64,000 bases of DNA. It comes from Pseudomonadales bacterium (lineage in GTDB: Bacteria > Pseudomonadota > Gammaproteobacteria > Pseudomonadales > Azotimanducaceae). The notes beneath the pieces were generated by a model that worked only from the letters and a program-made list of their open reading frames with translations, searched no databases and was not told where the DNA came from. A program made the position numbers and the translations under genes. Below are positions 56,365 through 64,000 of the stretch, in pieces; within the stretch, counting starts at the first letter, position 1, and the number at the start of each line of letters is the position of its first letter. The stretch is taken from assembly GCA_011525295.1 (NCBI GenBank), contig WTGV01000059.1, positions 248,001 through 312,000 on the forward strand, written 5' to 3'.

Positions 56365-56817
56365 TTGAAATTTTCCGGTGAATACGTGATTCCAGCTACG
56401 CGAGAAGAAGTGTGGTTGGCACTCAGAAATCCAGAAGTCCTGCAAGAATGCATCGAAGGATGTGAGGAAATGACCGCTTTGGACACAAACGAATACGAAG
56501 CATTGGTGCGAGTCAAACTCGGTCCCGTACGGGCGAAATTTCGGTCAATTATTCGTATGCTCAATGTAGTCGCACCAGAGAGCTATACGCTGGCAGTCAA
56601 TGCTCGTGGAGGTAACGCCGGTTTCGGTATTGGCCAAGCACAAGTTGCTTTGATGCCTAACGAATCAGGAACGACCCTGAGCTACGAAGTGACCGGAACC
56701 GTTAGCGGCAAACTGGCACAACTCGGTTCGCGATTATTTCTTAGCGTAGCAAATAAGATGGCGTCGTCGTTCTTCACTAAATTTTGCGCTCAATGGGACT
56801 CATCACAATCAGCCTAA
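56365..56817 (+). CDS. coxG: CoxG-like SRPBCC protein
   Basis: 150 residues, START/Bet v1-type fold: MKFSGEYVIPATREEVWLAL at the N-terminus, then the conserved VRVKLGPVRAKFRSI strand pair, TTLSYEVTGTVSGKLAQLGSRL and a long C-terminal helix. CoxG proteins accompany molybdenum hydroxylases of the CO dehydrogenase family; some recruit the enzyme to the membrane or supply quinone, but the isoprenoid-binding C-terminal tail of the longer CoxG forms is missing here. The start is TTG at 56365, the only one giving the full first strand. The next gene starts 13 bp later. Confidence 0.85.
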   Translation: MKFSGEYVIPATREEVWLALRNPEVLQECIEGCEEMTALDTNEYEALVRVKLGPVRAKFRSIIRMLNVVAPESYTLAVNARGGNAGFGIGQAQVALMPNESGTTLSYEVTGTVSGKLAQLGSRLFLSVANKMASSFFTKFCAQWDSSQSA

Positions 56818-56830
56818 CTAGGAGGAAACA

Positions 56831-57304
56831 TTGGTAGACATCACAATCACTGTTAATGGGGCAAACCATTCTTTGTCGGTCCCAGATAACACTTTACTAT
56901 CCGACCTGTTGAGAGAAAACCTTAGGCTTACAGGTACGCACATTGGCTGCGACACCAGCCAATGTGGGAGTTGTACAGTTGAATTAAACGGTCGCGCCGT
57001 TAAGTCCTGTACCTTACTTGCAGCTCAAGCAGACAACGGCTCTGTAACTACTATTGAAGGTTTAGGAACACCTGATAACCTACATCCAATGCAAGTTGCA
57101 TTTCGGGACAACCACGCGTTGCAGTGTGGCTTTTGCACGCCGGGGATGATCATGACCGCCATTGAATTGATCAACGATGCGACAGAACCGCTGACGGCCG
57201 ATCAAATTCGTGCTGGATTGGAAGGAAATTACTGTCGATGCACTGGTTACCAAAATATCGTAAAAGCGGTTCTTGCTGCTCAAACTCAACTTAGGAGCGC
57301 TTAA
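56831..57304 (+). CDS. coxS: [2Fe-2S] small subunit of a CO dehydrogenase-type molybdenum hydroxylase
   Basis: 157 residues, no leader, cytoplasmic. First cluster cysteines C40, C45, C48 (HIGCDTSQCGSC) and C60; second cluster C99, C102 (QCGFCTPGM) and C135, C137 (NYCRCTGYQN). TTG start directly after a perfect AGGAGG ribosome site at 56820-56825, which decides the start. It carries electrons from the molybdenum site to FAD in the CoxM subunit. The large-subunit ATG follows the stop codon without a gap. Confidence 0.95.
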   Translation: MVDITITVNGANHSLSVPDNTLLSDLLRENLRLTGTHIGCDTSQCGSCTVELNGRAVKSCTLLAAQADNGSVTTIEGLGTPDNLHPMQVAFRDNHALQCGFCTPGMIMTAIELINDATEPLTADQIRAGLEGNYCRCTGYQNIVKAVLAAQTQLRSA

Positions 57305-59653
57305 ATGACAACTAAAACTGGTATTGGGGCTTCGATCGTTCGTAAAGAGGATGCTCGATTTATTACTGGTACGGGAGGATACACCGATGATTTGAGTATT
57401 CCCGGTCAGGTTTATTGTGTATTCGTTCGTTCACCACACGCCCGCGCAAACATCAAAGGTGTGGATACCACCGATGCGGAAAGCGCGGAAGGTGTAATAG
57501 CAGTGTTCACCGGTGAAGACCTTCGATCCGATGGGATTGGAGATTTGCCTTGCGGTTGGATGGTGAAGTCGAAGGATGGTTCCGACATGGTGGCGCCGTC
57601 TCATCCCGCAATCGCGACGACAAGCGTGAACTACGTTGGCGACATCTTTGCGATGGTTATTGCAGAGACCCTTGAAGAGGCGAAGAATGCGGCAGAATTG
57701 GTTGAAGCTGACTTTGAGATTCTCACTCCGGTCGTAGATGTCGCAACGGCACCTACAGCGGACCAAATCTACGAAAACGTACCGCACAATCTGTGTTACG
57801 ATTGGGAATTAGGCGACAGCGTTGCTACTGCAACTGCATTTGCAAACGCCGCACACGTGACGTCTCTTGACATAGTAAACAATCGATTGATTCCAAACGC
57901 GATCGAACCTAGAGCGGCACTGGGAAATCACGACCCTGCTTCCGGCATGTACACCCTCTATACAACGTCTCAAAATCCACATCTTGAACGTTTGATACTT
58001 GCTGCGTTTGTCAACGTTGCACCTGAAGCAAAACTTCACGTCATTTCTCCTGATGTTGGCGGTGGATTCGGATCAAAAATTTTCGTGTACGCAGAAGAGA
58101 CCACGGTTATTTGGGCAACTGCAAAAGTTGGTCGACCAATTAAGTGGCGAGCAGAGCGCATTGAGTCTTTTCAAGCCGACGCTCATGGCCGCGATCACGT
58201 CACACATGCTGAACTTGCACTATCTGGGGACGGGGATTTTCTTGGTTTGAGAGTGAAAACTATTGCCAACATGGGTGCTTATCTCTCGACCTTCGCATCG
58301 AGTGTTCCCACCTATCTCTACGGTACATTGCTTTCTGGACAATACAAGACACCGGCCATTCACGTAGAGGTTAAATCAGTGTTTACGAATACAGCCCCCG
58401 TCGATGCCTATCGCGGTGCTGGACGACCCGAGGCTACATATGTAGTGGAGCGTCTCGTCGAAACAGCCGCGAGAGAACTCGGAGTCGACCCTGCGGAACT
58501 ACGGCGCAAAAATTTCATTCAGCCTAGCGACTTTCCTTATGCAACTCCAGTAGCTCTGACCTACGATACTGGCGACTACGAAGCCAGCTTAGAGAGAGCT
58601 TTAAACCTCGCAAATTACTCTGAGTTTGCCGAGAGACGAAATGAAAGCGAAGCGAATGGTAGAAAACGAGGTATTGGTTTCTCGTGTTATATCGAAGCTT
58701 GCGGACTCGCTCCTTCTCAAGTCGCTCTATCGTTGGGGGCAGGTGTAGGACTCTTTGAGTCTGCCGAAGTTCGAGTGGATGTAACGGGATCAGTAACGGT
58801 TATGACAGGTACTCACAGTCACGGGCAAGGCCACGAGACGACGTTTGCACAAGTTGTCTCCGACAAATTGGGTATTCCCTTTGAAAACGTAACTGTTGTA
58901 CACGGAGACACGAGTAAGTCGGACTACGGTCTTGGGACGTACGGATCGCGATCTCTAGCAGTTGGAGGCTCGGCGATCGCAACAGCAACCGACAAAGTGA
59001 TCGCAAAAGCGAAGAAAATAGCCGCTCATATGTTGAATAGCACCGAGGAACAAGTTTCGTTTGAAGATGGTATATTTAAGATTCCTGACTCAAATGAATC
59101 ATTGGCATTTGGCGAAGTCGCGTTTTCAGCATATGTGCCAGGGAACTTCCCGATCGAGGAACTAGAGCCGGGACTATCGGAAAAAGCTTTCTATGATCCG
59201 GCGAACTTCACCTATCCAGCGGGTACTCATATTTGTGAGGTAGAAGTAGATCCCGGCACTGGGACTACCGAGATTGTGTCTTTTATAGCGGTGGACGACT
59301 TTGGCACCGTTATTAACCCGATGATCGTTGAGGGACAGGTCCATGGTGGTATTACCCAGGGTATTGGACAAGCTCTGTTAGAGCATGGAGTGTACGACGC
59401 CGATGGACAACTGCTAACAGGGTCTTACATGGATTACACCATGCCGCGAGCCGATGACGTACCTGATTTCATTGTTGACACTACTGTTACCCCATGCACT
59501 CATAACCCTTTAGGTGCTAAGGGCTGTGGCGAAGCGGGAGCTATCGGTGCGACAGCCGCGGTGATGAACGCTATCACAAATGCCTTAGATGTAAAAGAAC
59601 TCACAATGCCAGCCACTGCGGAAACGGTCTGGCGAGCACTGACAGGAGAATAA
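57305..59653 (+). CDS. coxL: Molybdopterin large subunit, CoxL form II type
   Basis: 782 residues, no leader. Contains the molybdenum cofactor elements [13 protein letters not shown] near 255, [14 protein letters not shown] near 505 and the catalytic-glutamate loop [13 protein letters not shown] near 738. The active-site loop is AYRGAGR near 368, the form II signature. True aerobic CO dehydrogenases have AYxCSFR there, with the copper-binding cysteine. The enzyme therefore probably hydroxylates another substrate, such as an aldehyde, purine or N-heterocycle. Form II enzymes are widespread and rarely characterised. It is co-translated with coxS and coxM. Confidence 0.94.
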   Translation: MTTKTGIGASIVRKEDARFITGTGGYTDDLSIPGQVYCVFVRSPHARANIKGVDTTDAESAEGVIAVFTGEDLRSDGIGDLPCGWMVKSKDGSDMVAPSHPAIATTSVNYVGDIFAMVIAETLEEAKNAAELVEADFEILTPVVDVATAPTADQIYENVPHNLCYDWELGDSVATATAFANAAHVTSLDIVNNRLIPNAIEPRAALGNHDPASGMYTLYTTSQNPHLERLILAAFVNVAPEAKLHVISPDVGGGFGSKIFVYAEETTVIWATAKVGRPIKWRAERIESFQADAHGRDHVTHAELALSGDGDFLGLRVKTIANMGAYLSTFASSVPTYLYGTLLSGQYKTPAIHVEVKSVFTNTAPVDAYRGAGRPEATYVVERLVETAARELGVDPAELRRKNFIQPSDFPYATPVALTYDTGDYEASLERALNLANYSEFAERRNESEANGRKRGIGFSCYIEACGLAPSQVALSLGAGVGLFESAEVRVDVTGSVTVMTGTHSHGQGHETTFAQVVSDKLGIPFENVTVVHGDTSKSDYGLGTYGSRSLAVGGSAIATATDKVIAKAKKIAAHMLNSTEEQVSFEDGIFKIPDSNESLAFGEVAFSAYVPGNFPIEELEPGLSEKAFYDPANFTYPAGTHICEVEVDPGTGTTEIVSFIAVDDFGTVINPMIVEGQVHGGITQGIGQALLEHGVYDADGQLLTGSYMDYTMPRADDVPDFIVDTTVTPCTHNPLGAKGCGEAGAIGATAAVMNAITNALDVKELTMPATAETVWRALTGE

Positions 59654-59654
59654 C

Positions 59655-60437
59655 ATGTACTCATTTAACTATCACCTCGTTAGTTCTACGGAAGAAGCAA
59701 GTGCGTTGTTTGACTCGTGCGAATCTGCAGTATATCTTTCAGGTGGAATGACGCTCATACCGACCTTAAAGCAAAGACTCGACTATCCTACCGATGTGAT
59801 CGACTTACGTGGAATCAAAGATCTTCAAGGAGTCGTTAAAGAGAATGGTTCTATCCGAGTGGGTAGTCGCACGTGCCACGCGGACGTGGCAAGTCACCAA
59901 CAAATCCAAGCACTTGCTGACTTAGCTGGCGGCATTGGAGATTTACAGGTACGCAATTGTGGCACGATAGGGGGTTCAATTGCTAACAACGATCCTGCAG
60001 CGGACTATCCCGCAGCCGTACTTGGCCTCGGTGCTACAGTTCATACTAACAAACGAGATATTGGTGCCGACGACTTCTTCGTAGATTTGTTCGAGACCAC
60101 GCTCGAGATGGGAGAGATAGTCATCGCCGTGTCCTTTCCGACACCACATCGAGCTGTCTACATGAAATTTCCCAATCCTGCCTCTCGATATGCCATCGTT
60201 GGAGTCTTTGTCGCGGAAAGTTCGGCGGGAATCCGAGTAGCGGTGACTGGAGCTGGTTCATGCGTTTTTCGCGCGACGGCGATCGAAGAAGCGTTGCAAC
60301 GAGACTTTCGGCCGACTACAGTTGAAGGGATCTCGGTGGATCATTCAAATTTCAATTCCGATATTCACGCCTCACAAGAGTTTCGCGGTCATCTCGTGAC
60401 TGAAATGACCAAACGAGCCGTTGCTGAGATTGCCTAA
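59655..60437 (+). CDS. coxM: FAD-binding medium subunit (CoxM type)
   Basis: 260 residues. The two FAD pyrophosphate-binding loops are SGGMTLIP at 29-36 and NCGTIGGSIANNDPAADYP at 101-119; the C-terminal CO dehydrogenase flavoprotein domain starts near 165 (KFPNPASRYAIVGVFVA). Transfers electrons from the iron-sulfur subunit to the final acceptor. ATG one base after the coxL stop. The gene order G-S-L-M differs from the M-S-L order of canonical cox operons. It is slightly shorter than the usual 280 residues, lacking part of the C-terminal helix region. Last intact gene before the decayed right end. Confidence 0.93.
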   Translation: MYSFNYHLVSSTEEASALFDSCESAVYLSGGMTLIPTLKQRLDYPTDVIDLRGIKDLQGVVKENGSIRVGSRTCHADVASHQQIQALADLAGGIGDLQVRNCGTIGGSIANNDPAADYPAAVLGLGATVHTNKRDIGADDFFVDLFETTLEMGEIVIAVSFPTPHRAVYMKFPNPASRYAIVGVFVAESSAGIRVAVTGAGSCVFRATAIEEALQRDFRPTTVEGISVDHSNFNSDIHASQEFRGHLVTEMTKRAVAEIA

Positions 60438-60958
60438 TGTGGACCGACACCGTGTTTGAAATTATGGTAGTAGCACTTTTGAATTTATTACCCTGAAGTT
60501 TACTCAGTTTCATGGACGCCTTTCGTGAAACATAAACGAGGAACACGAGAGTTTTCATTTAAGCCTAAGGATGTCGTCCGCAACGACCTTTCTCGAAACA
60601 GTAGGGAGTTTACTCCGCATGTAATCGTGTTCTGCTGGGCTATACTTCACCACTACCATTTTCATGGAAAAAATTTGTACAACCGTGTAGTGATCGGGCT
60701 CGGGTCGCGCTCGCAATATTTTCAATCTTTCATTCGGGGTCCAGCTCGCGGTGAGAGACCACCGCCATCACGCCACCAGCGTATAAGGCGAACGCGCGAC
60801 GGACCAAGCTTCGTATTCGGGTACGTTCGACACCATTGTGTATAGAGGTCTCCACCGAGCAAGATCACATCCCAATCTATACATGTTTTCGCTGTGGATA
60901 AGCACTCGGTAAATGACTGAGTGGTGTGACTTCCATGGAACATAAGGAAAAACTTCGG
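60438..60958. other. 521-bp spacer between coxM and an IS110 remnant
   Basis: Overlapping frames of 70-105 codons exist on both strands but none has a ribosome site, a signal peptide or a recognisable fold. Nothing further can be supported. It looks like eroded DNA rather than a regulatory region. Confidence 0.45.
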
Positions 60959-61385
60959 TTAAGTAGTTACTAATTTGGGTCTGGGTACTAGATCGCAACC
61001 GACGGCGTGGGCTTGATGTCGGATTTGGGCGAGTTTGCGGTGTAGGTACTCCCTTTCAAATTCCTTGATCGAGCGTTCGACGTACTCGGTGCCATCGCGC
61101 AACATCGCATACACTAAGCGGGCGATTTCAAGGGTGGTCGCTTTGACGACTCGGACTTTTTCCATGCGGGCGAGTAGGCGGCTATGTTAAGCCACGACCG
61201 CGGGATCGCGTTCGCACGCCACAGTCGCGCAACCAGCTCGACAGTTACTTTAACGCGGCGGTATACGTACCGAAGGTCCGTACGTTTTCCACTGCCGCGT
61301 CTTCCGCAACCGCAGCCTAGATCTCTTTCTTACCCACGTTAATGCCCGCACAATACGGATATCGTACCGTCAATGAGGGCTCGCC
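60959..61385 (-). mobile_element. Degenerate, internally deleted IS110-family transposase copy
   Basis: Reading the minus strand from about 61385: PYCAGINVGKKEI then a stop, AAVAEDAAVENVRTFGTYTAALK then a stop, then LSSWLRDCGV. This is the N-terminal part of an IS110-type transposase with two in-frame stops. It then jumps to MEKVRVVKATTLEIARLVYAML, the C-terminal end of the same protein, finishing at 60959. Most of the catalytic domain and the whole middle are absent. The C-terminal 68 codons remain open. The left and right parts match the second copy at 63302-64000, in the same orientation. Confidence 0.8.
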
Positions 61386-62741
61386 ACGATGTTCTTTTTT
61401 GCACAATTTTGCTCCATAATCACAGTTTCAAGGTACTGGCTCCGGACACCTAAGCGAATAAATCATTCTACTATGCGAGGTCGAAAGAGCAGCAACAAAA
61501 GCACTTCTCTCACGCCATCAGTGAAGCACGCTGATTACGTGTCGGACCAAGCTACAATGCGAGTCGCAAGCGACACCAATGCGTCAAGGGCCTTCGGACC
61601 GATCCCGCCCCTTGTATCTTACAAATATGTTCCCTTCGTGAGGGCGAACTCTATAGGTCGATTGTCGGGGCTAAGATTAGAAAAATACGAGGAGTCCATA
61701 TTGTGGTAAAAATCTACTCTTTGGAGTATTGGCAACGGAACAAATCGTCGCCTCGGTGTAATCGGGTCGATTGATCGCATCGGGGCGATAGTGTGGCTTT
61801 GATTAGCCAGAGAGGGAGTTCATGGTTCGTAATGATAGTACTCAACTCAAAGGAGCCACCAAGACACAGACCGGGTTTTCGAGAGCATGAGCATGCCTCA
61901 AGCCGAATCTGTGTTCGGTGTGTTGTGAGTCGCTAGTTCCGATGCTCCTCTGGAACACCATCCTACACCGTATGGACTCTAGTGCTCCCCCTCAATTCCC
62001 ATCCCATACTGGAAGGCGCACGCTAGGATGAGCAAAGAATTTAGTTTAAAGATTCAATACCTCGCTAAACGTGCAATGTAAATGTGATTCTCTATCTGTT
62101 TTCAGGTGAATTTCTATGTCAATGTATCAAAATTAGTCTGATACATTACCGGATTTTTAGGCGACAGACCCGATCTGGTTTGGATAACTGAAATCGTGGA
62201 ATTCGCGACAAGAGAATATAAAGCATACTAGTGTGTGAGCAAATGTCTGTACGATGGCACGACCTGCACCGTGTGGAAAGCTAGTACTAAACCAACTCCT
62301 AAGGGGAAGACTTCAACGGCGACGTTGACGTTCGGTAAGCCACCCGTGAACTAGAGCCCAAGCCTTCATTTTATCAAGATACCCAGCATCACTATCGATG
62401 ATGCATATTCCAAAGGTTCTCGTCGGAGAGGATTGAAAATCATTATGAAACAACCCCAGATCAGCACTGACAGTGTGACTATAGAAGTCTAGTTTGGACT
62501 GTTCAAACGGGAGCTAGTGTCCCGACAAACAAGTTTCGGACTCAGCAAAAAACTACCAACTAGATCAACCTGTATCCTCTTTAACTCCTACAACTATCAG
62601 CTACGAACTCCAGTCGTAAGCAAACAAATCAAGAACTGGGTAGCAGATTCGCCGCTAAATGACTAACAGTAAAGCGCGATGTTCAAAAAGTGACAAAAAG
62701 TGTCTCAGAAAACTGGCACAGATATCGACCAATTTACTCAG
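61386..62741. other. 1.36-kb stretch without supportable genes
   Basis: Stops are frequent in all frames. A plus-strand frame at 61389-61709 has no ribosome site and biased composition. On the minus strand about 61640-61480 reads GIGPKALDALVSLATRIVAWSD before a stop, with protein-like composition, possibly a gene fossil. A 27-bp inverted repeat lies at 62121-62147. There is no tRNA-like cloverleaf. This is best explained as decayed accessory DNA between two IS110 remnants. Confidence 0.5.
62121..62147. repeat. 27-bp inverted repeat with 9-bp perfect arms
   Basis: AATGTATCA (62121-62129), a 9-base loop, then TGATACATT (62139-62147). It could fold as a hairpin or be an operator. No U-tract follows directly on either strand, and there is no intact gene within 500 bp. 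Confidence 0.5.
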
Positions 62742-63074
62742 CTAGGGGCACACGTTACAGACTCCATCTTGATTCGATGCGGACAAATTCGACGATTCAG
62801 AATCTTCTGAATCATCGTCCGGCGGGTAACGCCAGACTAACATCCAAGATCGGACTCTCTTTGATCCTTCGCCATAACCCGCACAGATGGTTTGAGAATC
62901 TTGACCGGTGTAAAGATCGCTACCAATCCGATTCAGACAATTAGTGTCGGAAGACTTGTCAACGTAATGTTTTTTTTCCGATGAACTTCCGCAAAGTGCT
63001 GTCGTCATTAAGACGAAAAAACTCAAAGCAAGCAATGTGATGGATAATTTTGACTTCGTGGTGTTGTAAGACAT
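62742..63074 (-). CDS. Small exported cysteine-containing protein, unknown function
   Basis: 110 residues. An excellent ribosome site (AAGGAGGA, 7 bases before ATG) supports it as a real gene despite the decayed surroundings. Residues about 9-28 (KLSITLLALSFFVLMTTAL) form a Sec signal peptide. A cysteine follows (ALCGSSS), but the residue before it is not that of a standard lipobox. The mature part is polar, with Cys residues near 46, 64, 106 and 109 that could form two disulfides, an acid/serine run (DDDSEDSESSN) and the ending VCNVCP. No family recognised. Confidence 0.65.
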   Translation of the reverse strand: MSYNTTKSKLSITLLALSFFVLMTTALCGSSSEKKHYVDKSSDTNCLNRIGSDLYTGQDSQTICAGYGEGSKRVRSWMLVWRYPPDDDSEDSESSNLSASNQDGVCNVCP

Positions 63075-63301
63075 ACCGGAGTCCTCCTTACACTAATTGT
63101 ACTCAATAAAGTTGCCTTAGATTTCAGAAACTTTGCTTTTCTAGAAGGAACGTGAAAAGTGCTGCAAAATGGGGCAACTATTTCAAGAGTTCCACATACG
63201 TACTGGCTCAACCACAAATTGTTTGTCTCCCGCTTCTATGGAACATAATCAAACACTTTGGTTCACTGGTTGCACAGAAAGGTTTGGTGTCACAGGCACA
63301 A

Positions 63302-64000
63302 TCAAGCAATTGCTAATTCGGCGGTAGGTACAAGATTGCAACCGAGAGCGTGCGCTTGACGTCGGATGTGGGCGAGTTTGCGATTCTTGTGCTGTTTTTC
63401 AAAATCCTCGAGGGAGCGTTCGACGTACTCCGTACCATCGCGCAACATCGCATAAACTAAGCGCGCAATTTCATGGGCAGTCGCTTTGACAGCTTTGGCT
63501 TTTTCCATCCTGCCACGATCGCCCGCAAAATCGCCAGACCGGTCTGGCCGACGATAGTGCTGAGGACATTGTCTAATTGCACGTTCATTTGCATCAACGC
63601 TTTTTGCATGTGGAGCACCTGACGACTGCGGTCTTTGACCACCCGCTCTCGTTGTCGTACGTAGGAACGTAAGGCGCAAAATGCATCAGGAGTGCGATAC
63701 GCACCCGATAACATTCCCAAACTCATCAATTGCCGAATCCATTGACAATCCAACACGTCTGACTTGCGACCATCGGCGCGCTTCGTCGCCCGTGGATCAA
63801 CCAGTCGCACCTCAAAACCCCAGCGTTCTAAGACTTCATAGACGGGGATCCAATAGACTCCCGTGGCTTCCATGGCCACTTGTTGCACACCACAGTCGCG
63901 CAACCAGCGCGCCAGCTTCTTTAACGCTTCGGTATAGGTACCAAAAGTACGCACATTCTTCTCGGCCGCCTCTTCTGCGACCGCTACATATAGTTCTTTC
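63302..64000 (-). mobile_element. IS110-family transposase fragment with internal deletion, running off the window
   Basis: The N-terminal DEDD-type domain reads in from the right edge: ELYVAVAEEAAEKNVRTFG, VAMEATGVYWIPVYEVLERW and DGRKSDVLDCQWIRQL, ending LSTIVGQTGLAILRAIVAG. At about 63505-63515 the frame changes and the sequence jumps to MEKAKAVKATAHEIARLVYAML, the normal C-terminal end, which stops at 63302. The roughly 150 residues expected between them, including the serine-containing catalytic domain, are missing. The element is therefore not functional. Its true start lies beyond 64000. It is clearly better preserved than the copy at 60959-61385. Confidence 0.85.

Noticed and set aside
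57305..59653. coxL-type gene as an aerobic carbon monoxide dehydrogenase
   Set aside because: The active-site loop is AYRGAGR (form II), lacking the copper-binding cysteine loop of true CO dehydrogenases; CO oxidation is not claimed.
60525..60845. 106-codon plus-strand frame after coxM
   Set aside because: Arg/His-rich shadow-like composition, overlapped by equally long frames on the other strand, and no ribosome site.
61389..61709. 106-codon plus-strand frame
   Set aside because: No ribosome site, irregular composition and no recognisable fold; it lies in decayed DNA beside an IS110 remnant.
61386..62741. tRNA or other structured RNA gene in the gene-free stretch
   Set aside because: No GGTTCGAATCC-like T-arm or cloverleaf was found; only a simple 9-bp inverted repeat is present.
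63457..63954. Intact IS110 transposase gene
   Set aside because: The N-terminal frame runs directly into the C-terminal end in another frame with about 150 residues missing, so it is a broken derivative.

Overview
The window is a chromosomal stretch of a Gram-negative bacterium, most likely an aerobic heterotrophic gammaproteobacterium. The clues are two large TonB-dependent receptors, a TorF-type porin, a cytochrome c5, heme A synthase (aa3-type oxidase maturation), the three-gene pntAA-pntAB-pntB transhydrogenase, a fused indolepyruvate ferredoxin oxidoreductase and methylcrotonyl-CoA carboxylase beta. Base composition looks moderate to AT-leaning. Genes are dense to about 60.4 kb. After that the sequence is mostly decayed. 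The organism assignment is inference; there is no rRNA or tRNA in the window to anchor it.

Layout. 0-1.6 kb: PII signalling protein, a VOC protein and a glutathione S-transferase. 1.8-23.5 kb: eleven consecutive, same-strand paralogous genes (588-641 residues each), the main novelty here. Each has an N-terminal membrane anchor or signal peptide, usually a polar linker, and then an alpha-solenoid of about 32-residue repeats built on a W-x3-D-P-x2-A pattern. They fall into two subtypes, A and B, in strict order A-B-A-B-A-B-A-B-A-B followed by one diverged member. I know no named family or function for them. The order implies that an A-B dyad was the unit of duplication and suggests that A and B proteins work together in the periplasm.

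23.5-31.9 kb: heme A synthase, PhoX-like protein, O-methyltransferase, nucleoside hydrolase, ankyrin-repeat protein, an exported staphylococcal-nuclease-like protein lacking both catalytic arginines, and a two-subunit, Tat-exported molybdenum hydroxylase. 32-38.7 kb: amino-acid and acyl-CoA metabolism (alanine racemase, mccB, and an Lrp-type regulator divergent from indolepyruvate ferredoxin oxidoreductase, with nested palindromes between them). 38.7-43.4 kb: cytochrome c5, porin, small membrane proteins and a LarA-family racemase. 43.5-49.4 kb: two tandem TonB-dependent receptors separated by an intrinsic terminator.

49.4-51.9 kb: a low-density stretch holding one decayed exported-protein gene with two frameshifts and one internal stop. 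52-55.3 kb: an epimerase-like VOC protein and the transhydrogenase genes. 55.7-60.4 kb: nitroreductase and coxG-coxS-coxL-coxM, a complete cytoplasmic molybdenum hydroxylase of the CoxL form II type, so probably not a CO dehydrogenase. 60.4-64 kb: decayed DNA with two internally deleted IS110-family remnants and one apparently intact small exported protein gene.

Functionally, the conventional part describes a heterotroph that takes up organic compounds through TonB receptors, oxidises heterocycles or aldehydes with two molybdenum hydroxylases, degrades aromatic and branched-chain amino acids, and balances NADPH through transhydrogenase. The paralogue array has no obvious metabolic partner nearby and looks like a self-contained, amplifying system.
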